Shown: positions 8,515 to 17,979, counted from the first letter of the stretch. The stretch: 64,000 nucleotides of DNA from Aquimarina sp. RZ0 (GCF_008370685.1 NZ_VTZU01000001.1:186001-250000); one strand, 5' to 3'. Made by a program: numbers and translations. The notes: a model not told the origin generated them from the letters alone.

Positions 8515-9879
8515 TTAATATCTATTTGAATTAGGAGATAAAGTAATTAAAATTTGAAGTCCTTTTACTGTTTGTTTTTCAATTTCAAAGAATTTGTCTT
8601 CATATTCATTGTATAATTGATTTATTTTATCATAGTCGTCTAATGTTTTTTGTAATTTCTTTAATTTTACCCAAGAGACAGGATCACTTTCAGATAAACT
8701 TCTAAAAGGATGAACCGTCCTTTCATTCCATATTTTTTGCTTTTTTGCTTTTAATTCTTCAATTTCTTTTTTTTTAGCAGGATGTTGAGGGTTAAATTTA
8801 AACTCAATTACAAACCAGGATCTAAAACCATTTTTATATCTATTAGGTTTGTAAGTATTAAAATAAACTATCAAATCAGAAAGCTCTTCTTTAAAAAATC
8901 TATGATTGTTTCTGTCGTTCACCCATTTTTTGAAAAGATCTGTTGTTACTGCATCTTGTAGTTTGCCTTTTGAGTAATTTTTGAAAAAATTAAAAAAAGA
9001 TTTTTTAAGAAAAGATTCTGTAGCATTTAATATGTGCCCTGCATAGCTTATAAGCTTTTCTATCGGTTCTAATATTTCTCTAACAGTTAAGTGGTAGTCA
9101 TAAAATATTTGAGGGACTAAACCATCTGCTTGTAAGATTTTATAAATATCTTCGGGGTCTACTGGGTCATATCTTCGAATTTTTCGTTGCTCTTGATTTT
9201 TTAAATGAATAACAGGCTCTCTAAAGCCTTGAACAAAACTTATTTTTATTCCTGCTTTGCAAAACCATTTAATGAAATAGTCTATATCTAATGGTTTGCT
9301 TTTAATAGTAGTAACCCCATTTTTTGTAAATCTTGATTCTTCATAAAGTATTTGAGAAGTAGCTAGACCGTTATGTACTTCTGGGGTGACACGATCAACT
9401 TTAAATAATATTTTTCCTCCAATATCTAAATTAGAGTTTTCATAGAACTCCGCACAAGCTATTAAAGGATTATTGCCATAAGTGTGCGCGATACTATTAT
9501 CTCCTCCCTCCCAATAAACATTTAGGTTTGCACCTCCTCTTTTTATAATTAGGATTTGATCTTTACAAGGAATTCTCTCACCAGAAAAGGAAACATCAAA
9601 AGCTAACCTTATTTCTTCTTCATCTTTGTCAAACCAAGAAAATTTTGGTTTTAATGTCTCATTAGAATTAAATATTCCTCCTGGCGACCTTCCTTTAAAG
9701 ATTAATTCTTTTTTACCATCTAAAGTGGGTTTACCATCTAGTCGGTATACATAAAATGTACAGCTACGTATGGTTGGGTCATCATAATAGCATATCAAAG
9801 TTTTTTCTTTTCCAACTTCTATAATTGTCTCCTTAGGTGGAGCAGAGTTTGTTATTACAGATTTAACAGAATTTGACAT
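8515..9879 (-). CDS. T6SS effector candidate of unknown activity
   Basis: This 454-residue protein has no signal peptide or TM helix. The N-terminus (ITNSAPPKETIIEVGKE) resembles the start of the lipase effector. Residues 1-110 look beta-rich; the C-terminal half is helical and basic with an HPAKKKEIEELKAKK stretch. It lies between a DUF4280 carrier (20-bp gap) and an FTLDEM paralogue, exactly the position of the lipase in the other cassette. A toxin or cargo role is inferred only from that position; no catalytic motif was identified. Confidence 0.5.
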   Translation of the reverse strand: MSNSVKSVITNSAPPKETIIEVGKEKTLICYYDDPTIRSCTFYVYRLDGKPTLDGKKELIFKGRSPGGIFNSNETLKPKFSWFDKDEEEIRLAFDVSFSGERIPCKDQILIIKRGGANLNVYWEGGDNSIAHTYGNNPLIACAEFYENSNLDIGGKILFKVDRVTPEVHNGLATSQILYEESRFTKNGVTTIKSKPLDIDYFIKWFCKAGIKISFVQGFREPVIHLKNQEQRKIRRYDPVDPEDIYKILQADGLVPQIFYDYHLTVREILEPIEKLISYAGHILNATESFLKKSFFNFFKNYSKGKLQDAVTTDLFKKWVNDRNNHRFFKEELSDLIVYFNTYKPNRYKNGFRSWFVIEFKFNPQHPAKKKEIEELKAKKQKIWNERTVHPFRSLSESDPVSWVKLKKLQKTLDDYDKINQLYNEYEDKFFEIEKQTVKGLQILITLSPNSNRY

Positions 9880-9898
9880 TTAATTGATTTTATAGATG

Positions 9899-11575
9899 TT
9901 ATTCCCAATAGGCTCTAAGTGTATATTTTTTATCTTCATCTTTTCCATCTCCAGTTCCACCAGCTCCTCCAGTACCACCTTCACCATTTTTATCATCATC
10001 ATTCTCATCTTCTTTTTTATTCTTCTTTGGTTTCTTCGGTTTTACATTGGTGACCACGTCACCAGGAGGCAAACCATCTGCCACAAAGCTCATACCATCC
10101 ATAGATACATTTAGCAATCCTAAGTTTTGACCTGCTTTTGCTATAGCAGCATCATATTTACCACCGATTTTACCAGCGTACTTTTCCTTTAAACCGTCAA
10201 TATACCCACCAAAATCATCCATTCTTCCTAGATATTTTTCGGCTTTGTCCATATCTTCCTGTAATTCTGTAGATTCAGCTTGGACTTTGTCGATTTTCTT
10301 TTGCGCTTTATCATATCCTAGTTTTTGTAATTTCTCATCAAATTCGTTCTGGATTTTGGTGTTTACTTTGACTTTGGAGCGATTAATATTTTTGTCAATA
10401 GCACCTTGTGCTTTATCCTTAGCAGTATTTGTTAGGATTTTGGAGACTTCTCCTTTATCAGGAATAGGAGCAGGTCCAGCTTGAGATGGAATATATAGAC
10501 TATATAATAGCGATAATGCTTTTTTACTATCTTCTCCGTTATCAAAACTAGCATCTTTATTTATGGTAGTCACCTGTTCTGTCATACTGCCGTATTCTGT
10601 AGCAGCGATATTTTCTAGATTTTCTTGTTCGATTTTTTTCTGATCCAACCAATTTTCAAGCGGCCCTTTATCCGACATCATAGGAATACCCATTTCCCCA
10701 CTAGGCTCTGCATCCAGATTCATAAGACTCGCTGTGTTAATCTCGGTATTAAAATGACTTTCTAGCGCATTTATAGAATCCTGAATCCCTTGCCCTATAA
10801 AGGCTTGATCTTCTGGGTTTATATCGGCAGTAGCAACGCCAAAAATTCCTGTGTCTTCTAAACTGGGGATTTCAATTCCGTTAATCGTATCAGAAATTTT
10901 GGATTTAAGCTCAGGTACTTTTTGTTCTAAAGAGGCTAGTTGCTCGTCTAGCTGTTCTTTAGAAAGATTTGCCTGATCGAGTGCTCCTTTTGCTCCGGTA
11001 ATCATATTTTGCATAGCAGGAGTATCAAATAGTTGCCCTATAGGTTTTAAGCCATCCAGTGCTGTTCCAATTTCTGTTGAAATACCTTCCGTTACCTTTT
11101 TCGCCATATTAGCGGCTTTATTGGCAACTCCATTTATTTTTGCCTTAGCCTTATCCACCATATTAGGCTTTTTAGGTCCCATAATTTCAGATTTCGCCGC
11201 AGGAGGCTCAAAGGATACGATTCCTCCACCTGTGGTACATACAAAATCACTATGTTCTACTAACGGAATAAATTTCTCAGAATTCACGGTAGGCTCCGCT
11301 ATGTCAACCCAATTGGTTAATGCTGGAACACAAGCGCTAATTAAGGGATTGTCGCATTTAGAAAATGGTGGGATATTTGTGACAGGTATTTTATCCATTT
11401 CAGTTAGGATCGGTTTACCTCCAATCGTAACCGTTTTAGTAGTTGATTTCATTGCAATCAACTCTTTGCCCGCTTTACACTTATCACATTTTATAGTAAA
11501 CCCTTCGTGTGAGATCCGTTTCTCTATCATAGCTGGTTCAGCTCCTTGTGGAGGTGGTGTTGGCTTCTGTGACAT
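9899..11575 (-). CDS. DUF4280 PAAR-like T6SS spike/carrier protein B
   Basis: This 558-residue protein starts with a DUF4280/PAAR-like domain (residues ~15-130): CDKCKAGK, VTIGGKPILTEMDK, FSKCDNPLISACVP, and CTTGGGI near the end. The linker VDKAKAKIN and the C-terminal block DFGGYIDGLK, GKIGGKY, SMDGMSFVADG are shared with carrier A. Coiled coils lie between them. The tail is short and Gly/Asp/Lys-rich. It starts 2 bp after the stop of the unknown gene at 11578, within the vgrG operon. It likely sits at the VgrG tip and recruits the product of the next gene. Confidence 0.7.
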   Translation of the reverse strand: MSQKPTPPPQGAEPAMIEKRISHEGFTIKCDKCKAGKELIAMKSTTKTVTIGGKPILTEMDKIPVTNIPPFSKCDNPLISACVPALTNWVDIAEPTVNSEKFIPLVEHSDFVCTTGGGIVSFEPPAAKSEIMGPKKPNMVDKAKAKINGVANKAANMAKKVTEGISTEIGTALDGLKPIGQLFDTPAMQNMITGAKGALDQANLSKEQLDEQLASLEQKVPELKSKISDTINGIEIPSLEDTGIFGVATADINPEDQAFIGQGIQDSINALESHFNTEINTASLMNLDAEPSGEMGIPMMSDKGPLENWLDQKKIEQENLENIAATEYGSMTEQVTTINKDASFDNGEDSKKALSLLYSLYIPSQAGPAPIPDKGEVSKILTNTAKDKAQGAIDKNINRSKVKVNTKIQNEFDEKLQKLGYDKAQKKIDKVQAESTELQEDMDKAEKYLGRMDDFGGYIDGLKEKYAGKIGGKYDAAIAKAGQNLGLLNVSMDGMSFVADGLPPGDVVTNVKPKKPKKNKKEDENDDDKNGEGGTGGAGGTGDGKDEDKKYTLRAYWE

Positions 11576-11577
11576 AC

Positions 11578-12426
11578 TTACATAGCTTTTAATTTGCTGA
11601 TTTGCCGATAGCTATAGATTCCTGGTATTTCTATATTTAATAATAATGTAGCCTCTTCTACAATATTATGATCATTTAAATCGATAGCTTCAAAATAGTC
11701 GCCTTCTATTTTTATATTATACCTATGAACATCAAAAAGATTACTGATCAGTGCTGATGCGCTTTTTTCATCAAACCGTGGAGTATCTATATTTCCGGAT
11801 CTTACTATTTGATACCCCAGCGTTTCTTCATTCATTGCTATAACCTTAGTATCCATGCGAAATGGTAATGCTGTAGTATCAAAAAAATCATATAGTACTT
11901 TTTGTTGTTTAATGGAATTCTCTGCCAATAAGTTATATTGATATATCGGTGGGAATAATAAGGAGGCAACTTCAGATTTCTTTACCAGGTTTAAAAATTC
12001 TACATGATCATTAATAATGGAATCTACTCCTTCAATAAATTCATCAACATTCTCAAGACTGTCTTTGTTAGTCTTTTTGAAAATAGTCTTATGATCATAC
12101 CATTCTTCAGAAATTTCTCCACGGTTTACAATAGAAATGATATCTCCGTGCGCATCTGTATATAGTACTAATTTGTTTTGCAAGTTTGCAAGTTGATCTT
12201 CTATATCTAGGATATCTTCTTTATTGCTTTGCTCTCTTTCGAGAACCTCTATTGAAAAAAGATACCCAACAGGGTCTTTTCTTATAAATGATTTTTTGAT
12301 TTTAGTCTGAATTCTATTTTCTATAGGTTCTTCGGGAGATTTTATATATCTATATGTATCGATTTCATATAGTACAGAATATTCATTCTTATAAAAGTCA
12401 ATATCTTTTTTTGGTATAGTATTCAT
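11578..12426 (-). CDS. VgrG-linked protein of unknown function
   Basis: This 282-residue acidic protein has no signal peptide. It is mixed alpha/beta with a short coiled-coil segment (DIEDQLANLQNKL). It begins 2 bp after the vgrG stop and is followed 2 bp later by PAAR-like carrier B. That position is used elsewhere by spike adaptors such as DUF1795 and DUF2169 proteins, so a loading or adaptor role is possible. I found no sequence similarity to those families by eye. Confidence 0.5.
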   Translation of the reverse strand: MNTIPKKDIDFYKNEYSVLYEIDTYRYIKSPEEPIENRIQTKIKKSFIRKDPVGYLFSIEVLEREQSNKEDILDIEDQLANLQNKLVLYTDAHGDIISIVNRGEISEEWYDHKTIFKKTNKDSLENVDEFIEGVDSIINDHVEFLNLVKKSEVASLLFPPIYQYNLLAENSIKQQKVLYDFFDTTALPFRMDTKVIAMNEETLGYQIVRSGNIDTPRFDEKSASALISNLFDVHRYNIKIEGDYFEAIDLNDHNIVEEATLLLNIEIPGIYSYRQISKLKAM

Positions 12427-12428
12427 AA

Positions 12429-14297
12429 TTAGTTAATATTTACCTTACCTCCTAGTACTTTAACTCTGGCACCGTTTAACAAACTGGTAGCTGCCCCCGT
12501 TAAATTAAGAACTCCTGCAGTAATTACGGTTAGAATTGCACCGCTTTGGATGTTTGTCATAACGGAACCGGTTATAGCTACTCTTTTTCCGAAAATGCTA
12601 ACGCTTTTAGATCCATTTATAGTTGCTTTAGATCCAGCTTTGACTTTTAGATCATTACCAGCATCCATTTTGATATTAGCGCCTGCGCTAGAGGTAATAT
12701 TTGTCGCTGCGGTAGAGGAGATGTTATTCCCTGCATTGACTGTAAGATCATTACTGGCTTCCATTACAATATCTGTAGAGTTAAAGGTAATCTTATTAGG
12801 AGCATTAATTGTAATTTCGCCATTACCACCCATAACAATCGTATTACCGCTAGGATCAGCAATGGTGACGCTACCATCAGCGTCATTAAGTGTTACCTGA
12901 TTGCCACTACGGGTTTTAATAGCTTTAAGGTGGTTATTACCACTCTTAAAACTTTCTGGTACAGAAGAGGCATTCGTTACGCTCCCTTGTACGATAGGTG
13001 ATTCTGCATTTCCTCCTTCATGACCCACAATGACTTCATCTCCTTTTTCTGGTACAAAATACATTCCTTGTCCTGGTCCACCGGCAAGACTCGCTTGTCT
13101 GATCCAGGGAGAAGTTTCTCCTGTTTCTTTTTGCCATGCATATTGTATTTTAACGCGTCCCATCCCTTCCGGATCTACATTGTCTACAACAACAGCGGTT
13201 TGTGATTTACTTTTAGGAAAAGCTTTTACAGAAGTTTTAGGATATATATCTGTATCTGCTGTTACTGCTTCAAAAGTATTTTCATAACGCCCATTTTCAC
13301 TGCAGGTATGTGTTATTTTAGTAACTCTGTATTTGCCATAAGAGGATGCTTCTCCTTCAATAATAATAGTACTTCCCAGGCTAATAGCCGGATTACTACT
13401 TTTTCCTTTAATTTTTACCTGATTGACTTCATTTGCCAGTTTTTGTTTGATTACTTGTTCGTCTATCCTGGATTTCATCTGTGGATCATCGTGAGCACTG
13501 ACAAAAACCTGCGTTTCTTTTTGGTATAACCGATTACTTTTTTGGTTGACTACAGAAATCAATCCCTTATTCCCAGAAGCTAACTCTTTGGTTTTAACTT
13601 CATGAAATGAATCATTTAGGTAATCATTAGTGAAATACTTAAAATTATTGGGGATCGCTTCCATATTCATGGATAACTCTAATAGATCATATCCATAGCG
13701 CAGGGTAACCGATTCCTTGTCTTCGGGTTTGCCAAATATCAGTTGGGTTCCGTTATAATAAAACCACTCTCCATATTGAGCCGCTAATCGACTGGCATAT
13801 TGAAAAGAACTTTCTTCTTGCTGTACGCTATAATGAATTGGGACAGATAATTTAGGTGTAAATTGACAGTGTAGCGCTCCCTTGTCATAGCCTGTAAATG
13901 TTTTTTCTAAAATTTCGGAGATCCCAATATCTTTATGAGAAGCGTAATGAGGGCCGTCATCTGCAATAATACTGCAACTTTTCCCAATAATATGAACGAG
14001 ATCTCCGGTGCTTTGATAGAATCCTTTTACAGTATTGATTGTAGTAACAATACCTTTAAATTCTAATATTTCGTTATCATCAAAACCATTGACGGACTGA
14101 ATCTTTAATAAAAAGATTTCTCCTAAAAAATTAATACTTTCTCCTGAGATGTCTGAAGACGAGGTTTCCAAAACATCTTTTCTGCAAATAAGCTCAAAAT
14201 TATGATGATCATCGATTTCCTGATATAATCTCAGATTTTTAAAAGCAGGTATGAATTCACTGCCTATATAAATCTGTATGTGTGTATCTGTAGCCAT
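12429..14297 (-). CDS. vgrG: type VI secretion system spike protein VgrG
   Basis: This 622-residue protein is a VgrG. The first ~330 residues form the gp27-like part (FQYASRLAAQYGEWFYYNGTQ). Then comes the gp5-like OB fold (VDNVDPEGMGRVKIQYAW, GMYFVPEKGDEVIVG) and a C-terminal beta-helix of short repeats (DLTVNAGNN, NIKMDAGND, DLKVKAGSK). It trimerises to form the T6SS spike tip that is capped by a PAAR protein. It is the first gene of the minus-strand island. No sheath (TssB/C), Hcp or membrane-complex genes are in the window, so this is an accessory vgrG/effector locus. Confidence 0.9.
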   Translation of the reverse strand: MATDTHIQIYIGSEFIPAFKNLRLYQEIDDHHNFELICRKDVLETSSSDISGESINFLGEIFLLKIQSVNGFDDNEILEFKGIVTTINTVKGFYQSTGDLVHIIGKSCSIIADDGPHYASHKDIGISEILEKTFTGYDKGALHCQFTPKLSVPIHYSVQQEESSFQYASRLAAQYGEWFYYNGTQLIFGKPEDKESVTLRYGYDLLELSMNMEAIPNNFKYFTNDYLNDSFHEVKTKELASGNKGLISVVNQKSNRLYQKETQVFVSAHDDPQMKSRIDEQVIKQKLANEVNQVKIKGKSSNPAISLGSTIIIEGEASSYGKYRVTKITHTCSENGRYENTFEAVTADTDIYPKTSVKAFPKSKSQTAVVVDNVDPEGMGRVKIQYAWQKETGETSPWIRQASLAGGPGQGMYFVPEKGDEVIVGHEGGNAESPIVQGSVTNASSVPESFKSGNNHLKAIKTRSGNQVTLNDADGSVTIADPSGNTIVMGGNGEITINAPNKITFNSTDIVMEASNDLTVNAGNNISSTAATNITSSAGANIKMDAGNDLKVKAGSKATINGSKSVSIFGKRVAITGSVMTNIQSGAILTVITAGVLNLTGAATSLLNGARVKVLGGKVNIN

Positions 14298-14696
14298 ATC
14301 TTAGAATTACGAATTAAGTAGTTGTATGTTGATTCTAATTGCGAATCAATTACTGTCTTGTGCCAATTAAACTACTACTGTAATAGGTATTATAATTCTA
14401 AAAGTGGAAGAATGGGAGTAGTATGTGGATTAATGTTGTTTTAAGAGGGATGTTTGTAAAAAAATATGTTGATGCCATACTATATTCGAATTCTCCCAGT
14501 AAGGAAGTGCCTTTTTACTCAATCCCTTAAAATAAAAGCGATACTATTACCCATTAAAGTTTGTTCTTTTTCGTTAATATTTCAAAATGAAAAGAAGTTG
14601 TAGACTATGGTTATCATAATTTTGTTTAAGGCGTTTTTTCGTTTTATTATGAGCTAATTCAGATCAGAATGTAGTTAGAGAAAATTGATATTCCTC

Positions 14697-14730
14697 AAAA
14701 AAAAAATCTGCTTTTTATAACAAAAGCAGA
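14697..14730 (-). terminator. intrinsic terminator of the nirBD operon
   Basis: A perfect 9-bp stem (TCTGCTTTT / AAAAGCAGA) at 14707-14730 is followed, on the minus strand, by about ten U residues (the A run at 14697-14706). It lies about 190 bp after the nirD stop, beyond the repeat element. Confidence 0.75.
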
Positions 14731-14752
14731 CGTTAATTATAGTTTTATATGT

Positions 14753-14910
14753 TGAATTCATTTTGCGTAGTGGTTTTCAACCGAAAAGTTTGACTTTTTA
14801 CAATAATGAAGTAGTTTTTTTAGCATAACCATGCTACGGTTAAAAGAACCAGCAAAATTAGCGCGCAAAATGTAAATTTTGTAGGTCAAATCATTACTCA
14901 ATATGAGTTC
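14753..14910 (-). repeat. REPIN-like deletion derivative of the IS200-like element
   Basis: Read on the minus strand, this ~158-bp segment joins sequence matching the left end of the unit at 61757-62634 (GAACTCAT, AATGaTTTGaCCTAc, AAAATTTAC, CGCTAATTTT) directly to its right end (AACCGTAG, ACTTTTCGGTTGAAAACC, TTCA). The transposase gene and the GGCTTGCC palindromes are missing. The ends form degenerate inverted repeats (TGAAYTCAT). It would be mobilised only in trans. Confidence 0.6.
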
Positions 14911-14918
14911 GTTGTATA

Positions 14919-15296
14919 TCATTCGGCAAAACCGACATACACAAAATCATCTTCAATTTTTACAGGGTAGGTAGCAATAGGAGGGAGGTCACCATTTAGG
15001 TTTTCTCCACTTTCCAGAGAGAATGTTTTTTTATGGAGAGGACAGGCAACCTTAGGTATTCCATTGTGATCACCAATCATTCCTCTGCTAAGTACCATTT
15101 CATTTTTTTCAGGTGATAAGTTTTGGCAAGCATACCATGTGTTTAATCTGCTAAAATTAAATATGGCAATTTGTAAATCTTTGTATTTAACACAAGCTCC
15201 TCCATCTTTTGGAAAGGCATTAACTGATGCAGCCTTAAACCAAATTTTCACATCATCTAATTTGATAGTTTTATATTTTTTTAGAATTTCTTCCAT
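14919..15296 (-). CDS. nirD: nitrite reductase small subunit NirD
   Basis: This 125-residue Rieske-like protein is the small subunit of NADH-dependent assimilatory nitrite reductase. It shows the family motifs VLSRGMIG and GIPKVACPLHKK. Only part of the Rieske ligand set is present: Cys57 is followed by Gln-Asn rather than x-His, while Cys85-x2-His88 is intact. It therefore probably does not hold a normal [2Fe-2S] cluster, as in enteric NirD. It lies 26 bp downstream of nirB in the same operon, controlled by the palindromic operator upstream of nirB. Confidence 0.88.
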   Translation of the reverse strand: MEEILKKYKTIKLDDVKIWFKAASVNAFPKDGGACVKYKDLQIAIFNFSRLNTWYACQNLSPEKNEMVLSRGMIGDHNGIPKVACPLHKKTFSLESGENLNGDLPPIATYPVKIEDDFVYVGFAE

Positions 15297-15322
15297 TTTA
15301 TTTTAAATTATAAACTGTTTTG

Positions 15323-17842
15323 TTATTTCCAAGGTTCTGGCATTTTTTGTTCTCTCAGAGGAACAAAAACAATGTTATCATCTTCTTCTTCACTATTAAC
15401 AAAATGGTTAAACCGTTTCATTATTTCAGGATCATTGATTGCTTGAGTCCACTCACATTTAAACTTATTAACTAAAGTTTTCATTTCTTTTTCTAAATCT
15501 TCGGCAATACCGAGCTTATCATCGATGATCACTTCTTTTAAATAATCCAATCCCCCTTCCAGACGTTCTTGCCAGGCTGCTGTTCTTTGTAATGGTTTTG
15601 CTGTACGCATGTAGAACATTAAGTAACGATCTAAGTATTTAATTACAGTTTCGTTGTCAATTTGTTCAGCAAACAATTCTGCATGTCGTGGTGTCGCTCC
15701 ACCGTTTCCACCAACATATAGATTCCATCCGCCTTCAACAGCGATTAAACCAAAATCTTTTCCACGGGCTTCAGCACATTCACGGATACATCCTGAGACT
15801 CCTCCTTTAATTTTATGAGGTGCGCGAATTCCCCGATAACGATTCTCTAGTTCAATTCCAAAACTTACACTTTCATCCATTCCATAACGACACCATGTTG
15901 AACCAACACATGTTTTTACGGTTCTTAATGATTTGCCATACGCGTGACCACTTTCAAAACCATGGTTAATCAGATCTTTCCAAATTAGTGGTAATTGTTT
16001 TATGGTAGCACCAAATAAATCGATACGTACACCACCAGTTACTTTAGTATATAAATCATATTTTTTAGCAATTTCTCCAAGGGCAATAAGTTTTTCCGGA
16101 GTAATTTCTCCACCCGGAACACGAGGAACAACAGAATAGGTTCCATTGCGCTGAATATTTGCTAAGAAGCGATCGTTAGAATCTTGAATGGCATATTCTT
16201 CATTTGCAGTATCAGCATTAATTGTAGCCATTAGAGAAGCTATAAGTGGTTTGCACAATTCGCATCCGTGACCTCCATTTCCATGATTATCTAATACTTC
16301 ATCGAATTTGGTGTATCCTTTTACCTGAATAATTTTATATAAATCTTGTCTGCTTAGCTCAAAATGCTCACAAACACCATCTTTGATCTCAATACCTAAG
16401 GATTTTAGCGTGGCATTAGTTAAATCGGTAATCATGGGTTTACAACCACCACATCCTGTTCCAGCCTTAGTACAACTAATAACTCCGGCAACATCGGTAG
16501 CTTCTCCGCTTTCGATAGCACCACAAATTTGGCCTTTAGTTACACTTTCACAAGAACAAATTTGAGCTCCGTCAGGTAAATCCATAACATCACCTAACAA
16601 GCCTCCATCATCACCTCCGCGGCTACCAAGAATTAGATCTTCTGGTTGTTCGGGAAGTTTCATCCCGTTGATATAAATTTGGAATAAAGAATTATAATCT
16701 GAGGAATCACCAATTAAAATTCCACCCAAAAGTTTTTTACCGTCTTTAGAAACATTTATTTTTTTATAAATTCCGCTACGTTTATTTTCGAATGTAATTT
16801 CATCAATTTCTTCTTTCGCTTCATTAAGTGCATCGCCAAAACTAGCTACTTCGGTACCAATTAGTTTTAATTGAGTTGACATATCAATAGTGCCTGGCAT
16901 TTCTGCATCACCACCGATAATTTGTTGTACTGCAACTTCTGCCATGTCATAGCCCGGAGCAACTAAACCATAAATCATGCTATTGAGCAGAGCACATTCA
17001 CCGATAGCAAATATACTTTTATCAGAAGTTTGCATTTGTTGATTTACAAGTATACCTCCACGAGTTCCAACGTCTAATCCACATTCTCTTGCTACCTCAT
17101 CGCGAGGGCGAATCCCGGCAGAAACGACAAGCATATCTACTTTTAACTCTGTATTATCAATATATTGTAAACCTTCTATAGCATTATCTCCCTGAATGAA
17201 TTGAGTTTGTTTTGAAAGATGAACTTGTAAACCTAAGTTTTCGATTTTAGCTTGTAACATATCACTAGCACCTTTATCCAATTGTCTCGGCATTAATCTT
17301 GGTGCAAATTCTACAACGTGAGCGTTTAACCCCAGGTTTTTAACTGCATTTGCAGCTTCTAGGCCTAATAAACCTCCTCCAAGCACTGCAGCTTCTGTTT
17401 TTCCCTGCGCTTTTAGCTTTTTGGCATATGCTTCTGTAGCTTCCAGATCTTCAATAGTTCTATATACAAAAACCCCCTCTTTGTCCACTCCTTGTATAGG
17501 CGGAACAAATGCTGATGAACCCGTAGCAAATATTAAATAATCATATTGATATATGTCTCCGCGATGATTTGCAACCGTTTTTTGTACTCTGTTAATCTCA
17601 GTAATCATTTCTGATGTATGAAGTTCTATGTTATTTTCTTCATACCAGTTCGCAGAAGACATACTTAAATCTTCTGCTGTTTTCCCTGCATAAAATTCAC
17701 TTAAATGAACACGGTCATAAGCTCTTCTGGGCTCTTCTCCAAAAACAGTAAGCTTGTATTCACTAAATTTTTCTGTGGCTGCAAATTTTTCGCAAAATTT
17801 ATAACCTACCATCCCGTTACCGATAACTATTACCTTCTTCAT
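15323..17842 (-). CDS. nirB: nitrite reductase [NAD(P)H] large subunit NirB
   Basis: This 839-residue cytoplasmic enzyme reduces nitrite to ammonium. Domains in order: FAD/NAD-binding pyridine nucleotide-disulfide reductase (residues 1-400, with VIGNGMVGYKF and AVLGGGLLGLEA), BFD-like [2Fe-2S] (CSCESVTKGQIC...CTKAGTGCGGC, ~425-475), ferredoxin-like half domain, and sirohaem/[4Fe-4S] domain with TCVGSTWC and GCIRECAEA supplying the four Cys ligands. The length is normal for the family. It is the first gene of the nirBD operon. The palindromic operator and -7 element (17862-17883) lie about 20 bp before the start codon. No sirohaem synthesis gene is in the window. Confidence 0.95.
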   Translation of the reverse strand: MKKVIVIGNGMVGYKFCEKFAATEKFSEYKLTVFGEEPRRAYDRVHLSEFYAGKTAEDLSMSSANWYEENNIELHTSEMITEINRVQKTVANHRGDIYQYDYLIFATGSSAFVPPIQGVDKEGVFVYRTIEDLEATEAYAKKLKAQGKTEAAVLGGGLLGLEAANAVKNLGLNAHVVEFAPRLMPRQLDKGASDMLQAKIENLGLQVHLSKQTQFIQGDNAIEGLQYIDNTELKVDMLVVSAGIRPRDEVARECGLDVGTRGGILVNQQMQTSDKSIFAIGECALLNSMIYGLVAPGYDMAEVAVQQIIGGDAEMPGTIDMSTQLKLIGTEVASFGDALNEAKEEIDEITFENKRSGIYKKINVSKDGKKLLGGILIGDSSDYNSLFQIYINGMKLPEQPEDLILGSRGGDDGGLLGDVMDLPDGAQICSCESVTKGQICGAIESGEATDVAGVISCTKAGTGCGGCKPMITDLTNATLKSLGIEIKDGVCEHFELSRQDLYKIIQVKGYTKFDEVLDNHGNGGHGCELCKPLIASLMATINADTANEEYAIQDSNDRFLANIQRNGTYSVVPRVPGGEITPEKLIALGEIAKKYDLYTKVTGGVRIDLFGATIKQLPLIWKDLINHGFESGHAYGKSLRTVKTCVGSTWCRYGMDESVSFGIELENRYRGIRAPHKIKGGVSGCIRECAEARGKDFGLIAVEGGWNLYVGGNGGATPRHAELFAEQIDNETVIKYLDRYLMFYMRTAKPLQRTAAWQERLEGGLDYLKEVIIDDKLGIAEDLEKEMKTLVNKFKCEWTQAINDPEIMKRFNHFVNSEEEDDNIVFVPLREQKMPEPWK

Positions 17843-17861
17843 GAGTTACGTATTTAGACTT

Positions 17862-17883
17862 CAAAATTAAGTATAAATACGTA
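17862..17883 (-). promoter_or_regulatory. nitrate-regulon operator and -7 element, nirBD promoter
   Basis: On the minus strand, TACGTATTTATACTTA (17868-17883) is followed by TAATTTTG (17862-17869), with the final TA shared. It belongs to the family with half-sites TAAGTA-N4-TACTTA, and one base deviates here. The ATG of nirB is about 20 bp downstream. Confidence 0.75.
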
Positions 17884-17947
17884 TTTAAGTAATAAGAATT
17901 ATGTAATTATTGGGGTTTCAAATTATGAATTTCAGAATAATACATAT

Positions 17948-17979
17948 AAAAGCCTGCAAAATTATTTTTGCAGGCTTTT
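17948..17979 (-). terminator. terminator of the porin gene
   Basis: A 13-bp perfect inverted repeat (AAAAGCCTGCAAA / TTTGCAGGCTTTT) lies 38 bp after the porin stop codon. It can work on both strands; on the minus strand it ends in a TTTT tract. Confidence 0.8.

Larger units (their letters stand above)
14298..14918. other. intergenic region with terminator and mobile repeat
   Basis: This 621-bp gap lies between vgrG and nirD, both on the minus strand. It contains the nir operon terminator (14697-14730) and an IS200-like deletion derivative (14753-14910), and should contain the promoter of the vgrG island. I did not find a clear -7 element for vgrG. Confidence 0.5.

Noticed and set aside
12550..13529. 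Plus-strand ORFs across vgrG.
   Set aside because: They are reverse-strand shadows of the beta-helix repeats of VgrG.
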